DNA of 21,898 nt. It comes from CALCKU01 sp964534845 (GTDB lineage: Bacteria > Pseudomonadota > Alphaproteobacteria > Caulobacterales > Maricaulaceae). Location: NCBI GenBank assembly GCA_964534845.1, contig CAZHPV010000043.1, forward strand, positions 1 to 21,898. The letters run 5' to 3'. Of this stretch, positions 7,851-15,987 are shown piece after piece. The notes under the pieces were generated by a model. That model had not been told where the DNA came from, did not search any database, and saw only the letters and a program-made list of their open reading frames with translations. A program made the translations under genes and the position numbers. How positions within the stretch are numbered: the first letter of the stretch is position 1; each line of letters begins with the position of its first letter.

Positions 7851-9947
7851 ATGACTCTTTATTTAATCATAGCAGCAGGGCTGATTGCCGTGCTTTACGG
7901 GATTGTCACCCGTGCAGGCCTGATGAAGGCTTCAACGGGCAATGAACGCATGAATGAAATCGCGGGCGCGATTCAAGAAGGCGCGAAAGCCTATCTCAAT
8001 AAACAATATAAGACGATTGCCATTGTTGGCGTCGTTGTCACCATCCTGTTAGCGCTTTTGTTCCAAAATGCGATTGCCCCGGTTGGCTTCGTCATCGGCG
8101 CTGTGCTCTCAGGTATTGCTGGCTATGTCGGCATGCTTGTGTCTGTTCAGGCCAATGTGCGCACAACTGAGGCTTCACGCGGCTCTTTAGGGGCTGGCTT
8201 GAATATCGCCTTTAAAGCCGGCGCTATTACCGGCATGCTAGTGGCGGGTCTCGCTTTGCTTGGCTTGGCCGTTTATTACTGGGTTCTGACCGGACCAATG
8301 GGAGCCGATGCGCGCGGTGTGATTGACGGGCTTGTTTCGCTTTCGCTAGGTGCCTCACTTATTTCCGTTTTTGCCCGTCTGGGCGGCGGCATTTTCACCA
8401 AAGGCGCTGACGTTGGGGGTGATCTTGTTGGTAAGGTCGAGGCCGGTATCCCCGAAGACGATCCCCGCAACCCTGCAACAATTGCCGATAATGTCGGTGA
8501 CAATGTGGGCGACTGCGCTGGTATGGCGGCTGATTTGTTTGAAACCTATGTTGTGACTATCGCTGCGACAATGGTTCTAGGCTCAATCCTGTTCGGGGCT
8601 GTGGGTTCGCTCGCACTTTACCCAATGGCGATTGCGGCTGTGTGTATTATTACCTCGATCATCGGGACTTATTTCGTCCGTCTGGGTAAAGGTTCAGCCA
8701 ATGTTATGGGCGCGCTCTATAAGGGCTTGATTGCCACGGGCCTCCTCTCTGTTCTCGCAATTGGCGCGGTAACGCACCACATGACAGGTTTCGGCGCAAT
8801 CGCTGATACCGGTATGACAGGGAAGGCCTTATTCATCTGTTCCATAATCGGCTTGGTGATTACAGGGGCGATTGTCGTGGTGACCGAATATTATACGGGT
8901 ACAAATTACCGGCCTGTTAAATCCGTTGCTGCAGCCTCGGAGTCTGGCCACGGTACCAATGTCATCCAAGGTCTTGCCGTGTCTATGGAAGCGACCGCTA
9001 TTCCAGTTCTTATTATCGTTTTCGGTATCATCGCCACTTATAGTCTGGCAGGCCTTTACGGGATTGCGATTGCCGTGACCGCCATGCTCGGCGTTGCCGG
9101 CATGATTGTCGCGCTCGACGCCTTTGGGCCCGTCACTGATAATGCTGGCGGTATTGCCGAAATGGCGGAACTGCCTTCTGAAGTACGCAATACGACTGAT
9201 ACTCTGGACGCGGTGGGTAACACAACCAAAGCCGTGACCAAAGGCTATGCGATTGCCTCTGCTGGTCTGGGCGCGCTTGTACTCTTTGCAGCCTATTATA
9301 AGGACGTTGAATATTTTGCCGCAACAGCTAAGCAAGGCAGCTTTTTCTACGGGCTGGATAATCTTACCTTTAGCCTAACAGACCCCTATGTGATTGTCGG
9401 TCTGTTTGTTGGGGGATTACTCCCTTACCTGTTTGGGGCTTGGGCAATGCAATCAGTTGGCCGCGCGGCCGGTGCGATTGTTGAGGAGGTCCGGCGTCAG
9501 TTCAAAGCCGATCCGGGCATCATGAAGGGCACGTCACGTCCGAATTATGCCAAAGCGGTTGATTTGTTAACAGGTGCGGCGATCAAAGAAATGATCAAGC
9601 CGTCCCTTCTGCCTATCCTGGCGCCTATCGTGTTGTTCTTTTCTGTCAAATTTATGGCAGGTAATGCAGCGGCGGTGTCCTCACTGGGTGCAATGCTATT
9701 GGGTGTGATTGTAACAGGTCTCTTCGTGGCTCTGTCTATGACAGCCGGCGGTGGTGCTTGGGATAATGCCAAGAAATATATTGAAGACGGCCATCACGGC
9801 GGCAAGGGCTCTGAAGCCCATAAAGCCTCTGTAACCGGTGATACGGTTGGCGATCCTTATAAGGATACGGCCGGTCCTGCGGTAAACCCGATGATTAAAA
9901 TTACCAATATCATCGCGCTTCTGCTTCTGGCGGTTCTGGCGCACTAA
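7851..9947 (+). CDS. hppA: Membrane-bound proton-translocating pyrophosphatase, K+-independent type
   Basis: 698 residues, the usual length for this family of about 16-helix integral membrane pumps, which hydrolyse pyrophosphate and move H+ out of the cytoplasm. The catalytic region is intact: GADVGGDLVGKVE at 185-197, with the Asp/Lys residues that bind Mg-PPi, followed by the DDPRNPATIADNVGDNVGD block at 203-221 and the C-terminal GDTVGDPYKDTAGPA motif. The K+-sensitivity site reads GNTTKAVT, with Lys460 and Thr463. In this family Lys/Thr at these two positions mark the K+-independent H+ pumps, and Ala at the first marks the K+-dependent class. The start is supported by GAGGAGAG seven bases upstream. 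It is transcribed alone, between two terminators, and has an unusual structured leader. Confidence 0.97.
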   Translation: MTLYLIIAAGLIAVLYGIVTRAGLMKASTGNERMNEIAGAIQEGAKAYLNKQYKTIAIVGVVVTILLALLFQNAIAPVGFVIGAVLSGIAGYVGMLVSVQANVRTTEASRGSLGAGLNIAFKAGAITGMLVAGLALLGLAVYYWVLTGPMGADARGVIDGLVSLSLGASLISVFARLGGGIFTKGADVGGDLVGKVEAGIPEDDPRNPATIADNVGDNVGDCAGMAADLFETYVVTIAATMVLGSILFGAVGSLALYPMAIAAVCIITSIIGTYFVRLGKGSANVMGALYKGLIATGLLSVLAIGAVTHHMTGFGAIADTGMTGKALFICSIIGLVITGAIVVVTEYYTGTNYRPVKSVAAASESGHGTNVIQGLAVSMEATAIPVLIIVFGIIATYSLAGLYGIAIAVTAMLGVAGMIVALDAFGPVTDNAGGIAEMAELPSEVRNTTDTLDAVGNTTKAVTKGYAIASAGLGALVLFAAYYKDVEYFAATAKQGSFFYGLDNLTFSLTDPYVIVGLFVGGLLPYLFGAWAMQSVGRAAGAIVEEVRRQFKADPGIMKGTSRPNYAKAVDLLTGAAIKEMIKPSLLPILAPIVLFFSVKFMAGNAAAVSSLGAMLLGVIVTGLFVALSMTAGGGAWDNAKKYIEDGHHGGKGSEAHKASVTGDTVGDPYKDTAGPAVNPMIKITNIIALLLLAVLAH

Positions 9948-9969
9948 GCCTGACGAAGTCTTAAAGATA

Positions 9970-9996
9970 AACCCCGCTCACTGAGCGGGGTTTTTT
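9970..9996 (+). terminator. Intrinsic terminator of hppA
   Basis: AACCCCGCT (9970-9978) pairs with AGCGGGGTT around a 3-5-nt loop, followed by six T (9991-9996). It lies 22 nt after the hppA stop codon and just before the end of the convergent gene. Confidence 0.92.
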
Positions 9997-10018
9997 AATG
10001 GCAGGCCGTTTAAGGGGG

Positions 10019-10498
10019 TTAGTGGCCGCGCTCGCGGGTAATTTCATCCTCAAGCGAAATAGACGCGCCCGCGTGATATTTCAAAGCCGTGATATAGGCG
10101 ATACCGGCCCAAACACCGATAATCGCAAAAAAGATAAAAAATTGCCAGACGAGAAAGCCCGGTTCAAAGACGCGGGATTTGTCATTGAACAGCCATACTT
10201 GGTGCAATAAAAACTGGATGAGTATCAGCGCTGGCGCGGTGAGAATTAATATAGCGCTCAGGCCAGCGGCCATATAGGCGGAGCCGCGCGGATTATTATG
10301 ACGCTTATAGGCGCGGATAAAGCCCTCTTGGCTCAGATTGCGCGGTAGCATGTTTTCGCCTTGACGATAGGTATAATCGGTCTGGGCATCCCTTGCGACT
10401 TTCCGGTAACCGATGAAAGCGCGCACGCCGTAAATCAGGGCGAGCATGCCGACTAAACCCAGTGCCCAAAGAAATGATATACCTTCGAATTTTTGCAT
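10019..10498 (-). CDS. Hypothetical membrane protein, three predicted helices
   Basis: 159 residues, family not recognised. Hydrophobic segments lie at about 8-30, 74-98 and 114-137. A basic/polar cytoplasmic-type loop (about 31-73, with YRKVARD and RAYKRHNNPRG) sits between helices 1 and 2, and a charged tail (SLEDEITRERGH) ends the protein. There is no signal-peptide cleavage site or catalytic motif. The coding case rests on uninterrupted length, a coherent membrane pattern and convergence on hppA with a terminator between. A G-rich possible ribosome site (TAGGGG) is only 2-3 bases from the ATG, which is short, so the start is not certain. It may be a lineage-restricted conserved hypothetical. 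Confidence 0.75.
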   Translation of the reverse strand: MQKFEGISFLWALGLVGMLALIYGVRAFIGYRKVARDAQTDYTYRQGENMLPRNLSQEGFIRAYKRHNNPRGSAYMAAGLSAILILTAPALILIQFLLHQVWLFNDKSRVFEPGFLVWQFFIFFAIIGVWAGIAYITALKYHAGASISLEDEITRERGH

Positions 10499-10670
10499 AG
10501 CCCCTATATTGTGAAATCAAAGCCGATGCGCAAGGCCTTTGCACGCCTTGTTCAATGAATTGATTGTTATAAAGACTTTACAAGCCATCAAAGCCTTATA
10601 TGCGCTTTCAGGCTTGAACCTGACAGGAGAGGCTTTATAGCTTTTATATTCATGGACGTGAGGCCCTATT

Positions 10671-11219
10671 ATGACAGCACCTAAAATCGCCTTTATATGT
10701 GGTTCCCTACGTCAGGGCTCTATCAATGATATGCTTGAACGGGCTTTAATGAAACGCGCTAGCTTGCGCGGGGCAGACGTTTCCAAAATTGATCTCGGCA
10801 ATTATGATCTACCGCTTTATCACGGCGATCTTGAAACGCCGCCAGACGTGAAAAAACTTACCGATCACATGAGCGCTTTTGACGGGATTATCATTGTCAC
10901 ACCGGAATATAATGGCAGCTTGCCGCCCGTTTTAAAAAACGCGATTGATTGGACCTCAACACTGGGCACGGATCATTTCACAGGCCCGGTTTACGGGATT
11001 GCGTCTTGTACGCCCGGTCCGATGAGCGGCATTATGGTCATGCGACAGCTCAATTATATACTTATGCGCGTTGGGGCTGTGGTTGTGCCGACCCAAGTCG
11101 GGACAGGCAATGCTCGACAAGCGTTTAATGAAAAAGGCGATCTGGTCGCACCGGTGTCGAGTGGTTTGGCCGATAAAATGCTGGATCAATTGTTAACCGC
11201 CATCACCGGGCGCGCATAG
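10671..11219 (+). CDS. NADPH-dependent FMN reductase / quinone reductase-type flavoprotein
   Basis: 182 residues, the usual size of the flavodoxin-fold NADPH-dependent FMN reductase family (ChrR, YieF, azoreductase and SsuE-like members). Seen: an N-terminal beta strand running into GSLRQGSIND at 11-20, the FMN phosphate-binding loop, and TPEYNGSLPPVLKNAIDW at 77-94, the family signature that contacts the isoalloxazine ring and makes the dimer. It would reduce flavin or quinones with NAD(P)H in the cytoplasm. Substrate cannot be set from sequence. GTGAGG seven bases before the ATG supports the start. nth begins 10 nt downstream, so the two are probably cotranscribed; a link through oxidative-stress defence is only inferred. 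Confidence 0.9.
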   Translation: MTAPKIAFICGSLRQGSINDMLERALMKRASLRGADVSKIDLGNYDLPLYHGDLETPPDVKKLTDHMSAFDGIIIVTPEYNGSLPPVLKNAIDWTSTLGTDHFTGPVYGIASCTPGPMSGIMVMRQLNYILMRVGAVVVPTQVGTGNARQAFNEKGDLVAPVSSGLADKMLDQLLTAITGRA

Positions 11220-11229
11220 CATCAAAAAA

Positions 11230-11967
11230 ATGTCGCGCGCGCCTGCCACGTCTAACGTTAAACCCGCAAAGAAAAAGGCGGCCCGTAAGCCGTCTGCAAA
11301 AAAGAAGACATTACCACGTCCTAAGCTAACGCGCGCTCAAATTGCTGATATTTATAAACATCTCCACAGCCTTGATCCTGCCCCGCGTACCGAACTAAAT
11401 TATTCCAATCCCTATACGCTTGTGGTCGCTGTGGCCTTATCGGCACAAGCAACAGATGTCGGGGTGAACAAGGCAACCAAGGCCTTATTCGAGGCGGCAG
11501 ATACGCCAGAGAAAATGGTGGCCTTAGGCGAGGATAAAGTCCGGGACTTTATCAAGACTATCGGTCTGTTTCGGACAAAGGCCAAAAATGTCATCAAGCT
11601 CTCCGAAATGCTGATTGCGGAATATGGGTCCGTCGTGCCTGATAATCGCGAGGATTTGATACGCCTGCCGGGTGTTGGGCGTAAAACCGCCAATGTGGTT
11701 TTAAATGAAGCCTTTAATCAACCGACCATGGCTGTCGACACCCATATTTTTAGGGTCGCCAACCGCACAGGCATGGCTCCGGGTAAAGATGTGTTGGAAG
11801 TCGAGTTAAATCTCTTGCGGGTTACGCCGGAAACATACGCGCTTCATGCCCACCACTGGCTGATATTGCATGGCCGTTATGTCTGCGTTGCGCGCAAGCC
11901 AAAATGTTTTAATTGCGCCATTAGCGATATCTGCAAGTTTAGAGATAAAACCCCTGATAAGACTTAG
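11230..11967 (+). CDS. nth: Endonuclease III (DNA glycosylase/AP lyase)
   Basis: 245 residues; removes oxidised pyrimidines and cleaves abasic sites in base-excision repair. Seen: the helix-hairpin-helix LPGVGRKTANVV at 146-157 with catalytic Lys152, the catalytic Asp170 in VDTHIFRV, and the [4Fe-4S] loop Cys219-x6-Cys226-x2-Cys229-x5-Cys235 near the C-terminus. The enzyme core starts near residue 33. Before it is a lysine/alanine-rich tail with KPAKKKAARK and PSAKKK. No in-frame alternative start lies between the ATG and the core, so the tail appears to be translated. No clear Shine-Dalgarno is visible, and the start is 10 nt after the flavoprotein stop, which fits translational coupling. 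Convergent with recF, with 35 nt between stops and no obvious terminator. Confidence 0.97.
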   Translation: MSRAPATSNVKPAKKKAARKPSAKKKTLPRPKLTRAQIADIYKHLHSLDPAPRTELNYSNPYTLVVAVALSAQATDVGVNKATKALFEAADTPEKMVALGEDKVRDFIKTIGLFRTKAKNVIKLSEMLIAEYGSVVPDNREDLIRLPGVGRKTANVVLNEAFNQPTMAVDTHIFRVANRTGMAPGKDVLEVELNLLRVTPETYALHAHHWLILHGRYVCVARKPKCFNCAISDICKFRDKTPDKT

Positions 11968-12002
11968 GTGTTGCCAAGAGACGGTAAAGGGGCGGGGGCA
12001 TC

Positions 12003-13121
12003 TTACGTATAAGGTGTTGCCTGTGCATCTGATATTTTGAAGATTTGGGCCCGGCCCGAAAAGGCTTCAAACAACTCTACATCTGTTCCGGTCATAAACA
12101 CTTGGTGATTAAGTTCGAGCAGTGTTTCAATCAGAGCAGCACGGCGGTCCTCGTCCAGATGCGCGGCAATTTCGTCCAATAATAAAAAAGGTTGATGGGC
12201 TTTCTGGGCGCGGGCATGCGCCAATGTCAAGCCGATGAGTAAGGCTTTTTGTTCGCCCGTAGAGCAGGCCGAGGCGGGCATATCTTTGGCTTCATACCGT
12301 ACATGAAGATCAGAACGGTGAACCCCGTTAAGCGTGCGACCAGCGCGCATATCCAATCCTCTTTCGCGCTCAAGATTTTCCCTTATGGTAAAGTCTATAT
12401 CCTCCTTAGAAAGCCCGCTGGCAGCCATATTTTCCGCCGTGCCTTCAAGCTCTAGTCCGGCTGAGGGGAAAACCCCTGTTCCGTGGGCGGCAATATCGTC
12501 CTGAATCAACTTTACCGTTTTTAAGCGGGCAAGGGCAATATTTGCCGATTGCGTTGCCATGTCTTTTTCCAAGGCCTCATACCAACCTCTATCGGTAATG
12601 CCGTCAGATAAAAGCCGGTTACGTTCCGCGCGGGCCTTTTCATAGCGCAGGCTCGTTAAACCATGCTCGGGCGTATGGGACATGGTGAAGCGGTCCAGAA
12701 ATTTACGGCGATCTGACGCAGGCCCAACAAAAAGACGGTCTTGGGCAGGTGTTAGCCACATGATTTTGACATGTCGGGCCAGATCGGCTCCGGTCGCGGA
12801 TTTATCATCGATTTTAAGAACGCGGCGTTTTGGGGCCTCGGGGACTTGGCCGACGCCGAGTTTTATCATGTCGCCGTTTATTTCAAGCTGGGCTGTAACC
12901 CCCCAAGCGGGCGCGGTCCAGTCTTTGTCCCGTCGGGCGAGGGCTTCAATTTTTGCCCGTCTTAAGCCCCGGCCCGGAGACAAAAAAGACAAGGCTTCCA
13001 AAAGGTTGGTTTTGCCCGCACCATTTGGACCAAACAAAACAACAGGGCGCGGGTCCAGTGTGAGGTCGAGCGTGTCGTAAGATCTGAAATCTGTCAGGCG
13101 CAGGCTTTTGAAATAGCTCAT
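12003..13121 (-). CDS. recF: DNA replication and repair protein RecF
   Basis: 372 residues, typical length. RecF is an SMC-like ATPase that helps load RecA at single-strand gaps through RecOR. Seen: Walker A GPNGAGKT at 31-38, the ABC-type signature STGEQK at 287-292, and Walker B FLLLDE at 312-317 followed by AAHLDEDRR (D-loop). It follows dnaN by 24 nt on the same strand, in the classical dnaA-dnaN-recF order, and is probably cotranscribed with dnaN. gyrB, which follows in many bacteria, is absent here; the convergent nth lies next instead. Confidence 0.97.
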   Translation of the reverse strand: MSYFKSLRLTDFRSYDTLDLTLDPRPVVLFGPNGAGKTNLLEALSFLSPGRGLRRAKIEALARRDKDWTAPAWGVTAQLEINGDMIKLGVGQVPEAPKRRVLKIDDKSATGADLARHVKIMWLTPAQDRLFVGPASDRRKFLDRFTMSHTPEHGLTSLRYEKARAERNRLLSDGITDRGWYEALEKDMATQSANIALARLKTVKLIQDDIAAHGTGVFPSAGLELEGTAENMAASGLSKEDIDFTIRENLERERGLDMRAGRTLNGVHRSDLHVRYEAKDMPASACSTGEQKALLIGLTLAHARAQKAHQPFLLLDEIAAHLDEDRRAALIETLLELNHQVFMTGTDVELFEAFSGRAQIFKISDAQATPYT

Positions 13122-13145
13122 TGCGACGTTGGGTTTGCGGTGTGT

Positions 13146-14249
13146 TTACACACGCAGTGGCATGAGCACATAGAGGCTGGAGGGATCTTCAACATCTTTT
13201 ACCAGAGCCGGAGAGGCCGGGCCGTCCAAGAAAAACCGGGTATCGCGGCCTTCAATTTGTCCGGTGACATCCAGCAAATATTTGGCGTTAAACCCGATCT
13301 CCAGAGGCTCGGCGCTATAATCAACCATCAGGTCTTCATTGGCTTTTCCGTGCTCGGGATTATTGACCGTCAGGGCGAGATTATCCGTCGACAGGCTCAT
13401 TTTTACCGAACGGGTCTTTTCGGCCGAAATTGTAGCCACCCGGTCTACCGCATCGGCAAAGACTTTATTGTCGACAACCAGTTCCTTCTCATTGCCCTTG
13501 GGAATAACGCGGTCATAATCGGGGAACGTACCGTCGATCAGTTTTGATGTCATGACGGCGGACCCAAAGGTAAAGCGGATTTTGGCGTCTGATATGGACA
13601 CACTCACATCCCCGTCGCCGCCGTCTACCAAACGCCGGACTTCGGATATGGTTTTGCGCGGAATAATAATGCCGGGTAATCCTGCGCCGCCAGCTGGTAA
13701 AGCCATTTCTGCCAAGGCCAGACGGTGGCCATCTGTGGCGACACAGCGCAAAACACCGTCATGGGCGTGAAGATAGATACCGTTCAGATAATACCGCGTT
13801 TCTTCTGTACTAATAGCAAAGCGGGTTTTGTCTATAAGACGGCAAAGCTCTGAAACAGACAGGACGAAATTATGTGTAAAGCCGTCGGCGGTCATTTTCG
13901 GGAAATCACCAGACGGCAAGAGGGGTAAGGTAAAATGTGAGCGCCCGGCATCTACATCCAACCGGCCATCGGCTCCTATTTGCAACCCAATTTGTGCCCC
14001 GTCGGGTAATTTGCGGACAATATCATATAAGGTGTGGGCCGGTGCCGTAATGTCGCCCGGGGCCTCTATAGAGGCAGGGGATTGTTCCGAAATCTCGATA
14101 TCCAGGTCTGTCGCGACAAAGGTAAGCGCCTCGCCCTGAGCTGTTATAAGAACATTGGATAAAATAGGTATAGTGTTTCGACGTTCAACGACATTTTGAA
14201 CATGTCCTAATGCCTTTAGAAGATCGCGCCTCTCGATTGAAATTTTCAT
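13146..14249 (-). CDS. dnaN: DNA polymerase III beta subunit (sliding clamp)
   Basis: 367 residues, the usual size for the three-domain ring-forming clamp that tethers Pol III to DNA. Recognised from the N-terminus MKISIERRDLLKALGHVQ, the NTIPILSNVL segment, the domain II ATDGHRLALAE motif and the C-terminal YVLMPLRV. The C-terminal residues help form the partner-binding pocket, and the end is intact. AGGA lies about 10 nt upstream of the ATG. The preceding 136-nt gap to dnaA holds an AT-rich stretch (about 14266-14293, TA-repeats), a likely site for a separate dnaN promoter. Confidence 0.98.
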   Translation of the reverse strand: MKISIERRDLLKALGHVQNVVERRNTIPILSNVLITAQGEALTFVATDLDIEISEQSPASIEAPGDITAPAHTLYDIVRKLPDGAQIGLQIGADGRLDVDAGRSHFTLPLLPSGDFPKMTADGFTHNFVLSVSELCRLIDKTRFAISTEETRYYLNGIYLHAHDGVLRCVATDGHRLALAEMALPAGGAGLPGIIIPRKTISEVRRLVDGGDGDVSVSISDAKIRFTFGSAVMTSKLIDGTFPDYDRVIPKGNEKELVVDNKVFADAVDRVATISAEKTRSVKMSLSTDNLALTVNNPEHGKANEDLMVDYSAEPLEIGFNAKYLLDVTGQIEGRDTRFFLDGPASPALVKDVEDPSSLYVLMPLRV

Positions 14250-14385
14250 GGCAGTCTGTCCTGCGTTACAATATATATAATCTTTAAATTAAATAGCGTT
14301 CCAGCCGTTATTTTGAAAGCACACCATAGACAAAAACACGAAAATGCCAAATTATTTTCGGCTTCAAGGCGAAACATAATCGGAC

Positions 14386-15987
14386 TTAAAACTGTAATTT
14401 GTCTGCTATCTTCTGTACTTGTGCGTTAAAGCCCTCATCATCCTTGCGCAAGCTGGTGATACGTTTGACCGCATGCATAACCGTTGTATGGTCTCGCCCT
14501 CCAAATCTGCGGCCTATATCGGGTAAAGACCGCTTCGTAAGTGTCTTGCAAAAATACATGGCGACTTGGCGCGGACGGGCAATATTACGCGAGCGGCGTT
14601 TGGATGTCATATCATCAAGTGTAATGCCGAACTCCTCGGCTGTGACGCGCTGAATTTTATCGACGGTGAGCCTTTGTCCAGCGGCGTAGCGGCTATCGCT
14701 GAGCGTCTCTTGAACAGATTCTAGCGTGATTGGCAGGCCTAGAAATTCAGCTTGGGCGACAACCTGATTAAAGGCGCCTTCTAAATCCCGTGGTGTGGCA
14801 TTGATTTTTGCTGCTAAAAGGTCACGGGCATTTTTGGGTATCGCCAAATCGGTATTTCCGCCTGCTTTACGTCTTGCAATCAGCCGGTCCAGTATGCGCA
14901 GGCGTAATTCATAATCTGCTGCCCCTAATTTACAGACCAACCCGCCTGCCAGATAGGATTTAAGGCGGTCTGAGGCTTTATCAATATGATCGGGGTGGCG
15001 GTCTGAAGCCAGCAGGATTTGTCGCCCGTCACCGACAAGTGAAATCAATGTATGTAAGAGCTCTGCTTGCGAATTTGGCTTATCGGCAATGAAATGGGCG
15101 TCATCAATGATTAAGAGATCGACATCGCGTAAAGAGGATTTAAACTGCTCTATTTCATCCCTGCCGCCTTTTCTGACGGACCGAACGAAATTGCTGACAA
15201 ATTTTTCAGACGATAAAAATTGTACGCGTCGCCCCGGATTATCCTCTTCCAGCTTATGTTTTATCGCATAAAGGAGGTGGGTTTTCCCCATACCGTTCTG
15301 GCCGTGAATGACAATTGGATTAAATGAGGGCTTATTTTCTGATGCGACCTGACGCGCGACCGCATGGGCTAATTCATTTGAAGGGCCTACGACGAAATTA
15401 CTAAAGGTGAAACGCCCGCGGGTCATCTCTTGGGCATGGCTCTCGGCTTTCAAACCCTGAGCGTGCGGCGTCTGTCCATAGGGCGGCGTAGGCGCGCCCC
15501 CGGCGCTTGCGGCACTATTACCAGCTTGTTTGCTGGATAGCTTGGAGCTGTCTCGATAGGCCGAATAGAGCTCCCTTTTGGCATTTAATTTGGCTTTATT
15601 TGGGCTTAGGCCTTGATTTGGGGTAAATTTGGGTGATTTCGAGGTCGAGACAGGGGCAGATATAATAGGCTTGCGGGGCGGTAAGACCACATCATGCTTG
15701 TTCCACAGCCGTTTTATCGTCTCCATATAAGTATTTTCAATCTTATTGGCTATGAAACGGCTTGGGGCGCTTAATGTGATGGTATGAGGGCAGGCATCGC
15801 TTATGCGCAAACGGGCCGTCCAAGACCTGTGAACATTTGAGCCTAAGGCATAAGATAGGTCATTTTGGACTTTGGCCCAGACCTTGTGGGCACTTTGTAG
15901 GGGAGACTCGCCTGTGTACAAATCCGGTGGACGCATATTTGTTTCATCATCATCGTCCCAATTGTCACTCACTTGACAAAACTCCAC
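14386..15987 (-). CDS. dnaA: Chromosomal replication initiator protein DnaA
   Basis: 533 residues, long because of a low-complexity domain II linker (about 105-188). Domain I is about 30-100. Domain III AAA+: Walker A GQNGMGKT at 229-236, Walker B LLIIDD at 291-296, sensor II Arg400 in TPRDLEG. Domain IV DNA-binding: GRRFGGRDHTTVMHAVKRI at 492-510, the DnaA signature. It binds DnaA boxes and opens the origin. Odd point: the box VII region reads DRLKSYLAGGL, with Tyr345 where E. coli has arginine-finger Arg285. Start: GTG at 15987 is the longest choice. A second GTG at 15972 (giving MSDNWDDDD) has GGAG nine bases upstream and may be the true start. It is upstream of dnaN on the same strand, and its long AT-rich leader suggests tight transcriptional control. 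Confidence 0.98.
   Translation of the reverse strand: MEFCQVSDNWDDDDETNMRPPDLYTGESPLQSAHKVWAKVQNDLSYALGSNVHRSWTARLRISDACPHTITLSAPSRFIANKIENTYMETIKRLWNKHDVVLPPRKPIISAPVSTSKSPKFTPNQGLSPNKAKLNAKRELYSAYRDSSKLSSKQAGNSAASAGGAPTPPYGQTPHAQGLKAESHAQEMTRGRFTFSNFVVGPSNELAHAVARQVASENKPSFNPIVIHGQNGMGKTHLLYAIKHKLEEDNPGRRVQFLSSEKFVSNFVRSVRKGGRDEIEQFKSSLRDVDLLIIDDAHFIADKPNSQAELLHTLISLVGDGRQILLASDRHPDHIDKASDRLKSYLAGGLVCKLGAADYELRLRILDRLIARRKAGGNTDLAIPKNARDLLAAKINATPRDLEGAFNQVVAQAEFLGLPITLESVQETLSDSRYAAGQRLTVDKIQRVTAEEFGITLDDMTSKRRSRNIARPRQVAMYFCKTLTKRSLPDIGRRFGGRDHTTVMHAVKRITSLRKDDEGFNAQVQKIADKLQF

Noticed and set aside
7670..7945. Open frame of 91 codons (TTG start) across the hppA leader and start
   Set aside because: It overlaps the tandem element and the hppA start in another frame, has no ribosome site, and its composition is not protein-like. 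The hppA frame is certain.
8829..9335. 168-codon antisense open frame within hppA
   Set aside because: Its sequence is the mirror of a conserved pump gene, with no recognisable domain and no supporting start signals.
10531..10550. CAAGGC/GCCTTG hairpin in the gap between the membrane protein and flavoprotein genes
   Set aside because: A six-base-pair stem with no U-tract, in a divergent promoter gap. No function can be assigned, and no good promoter pair was found around it.
12682..13547. Long open frames antisense to recF (12682-13080) and dnaN (13140-13547)
   Set aside because: Both lie opposite fully conserved genes and have shadow-like composition.
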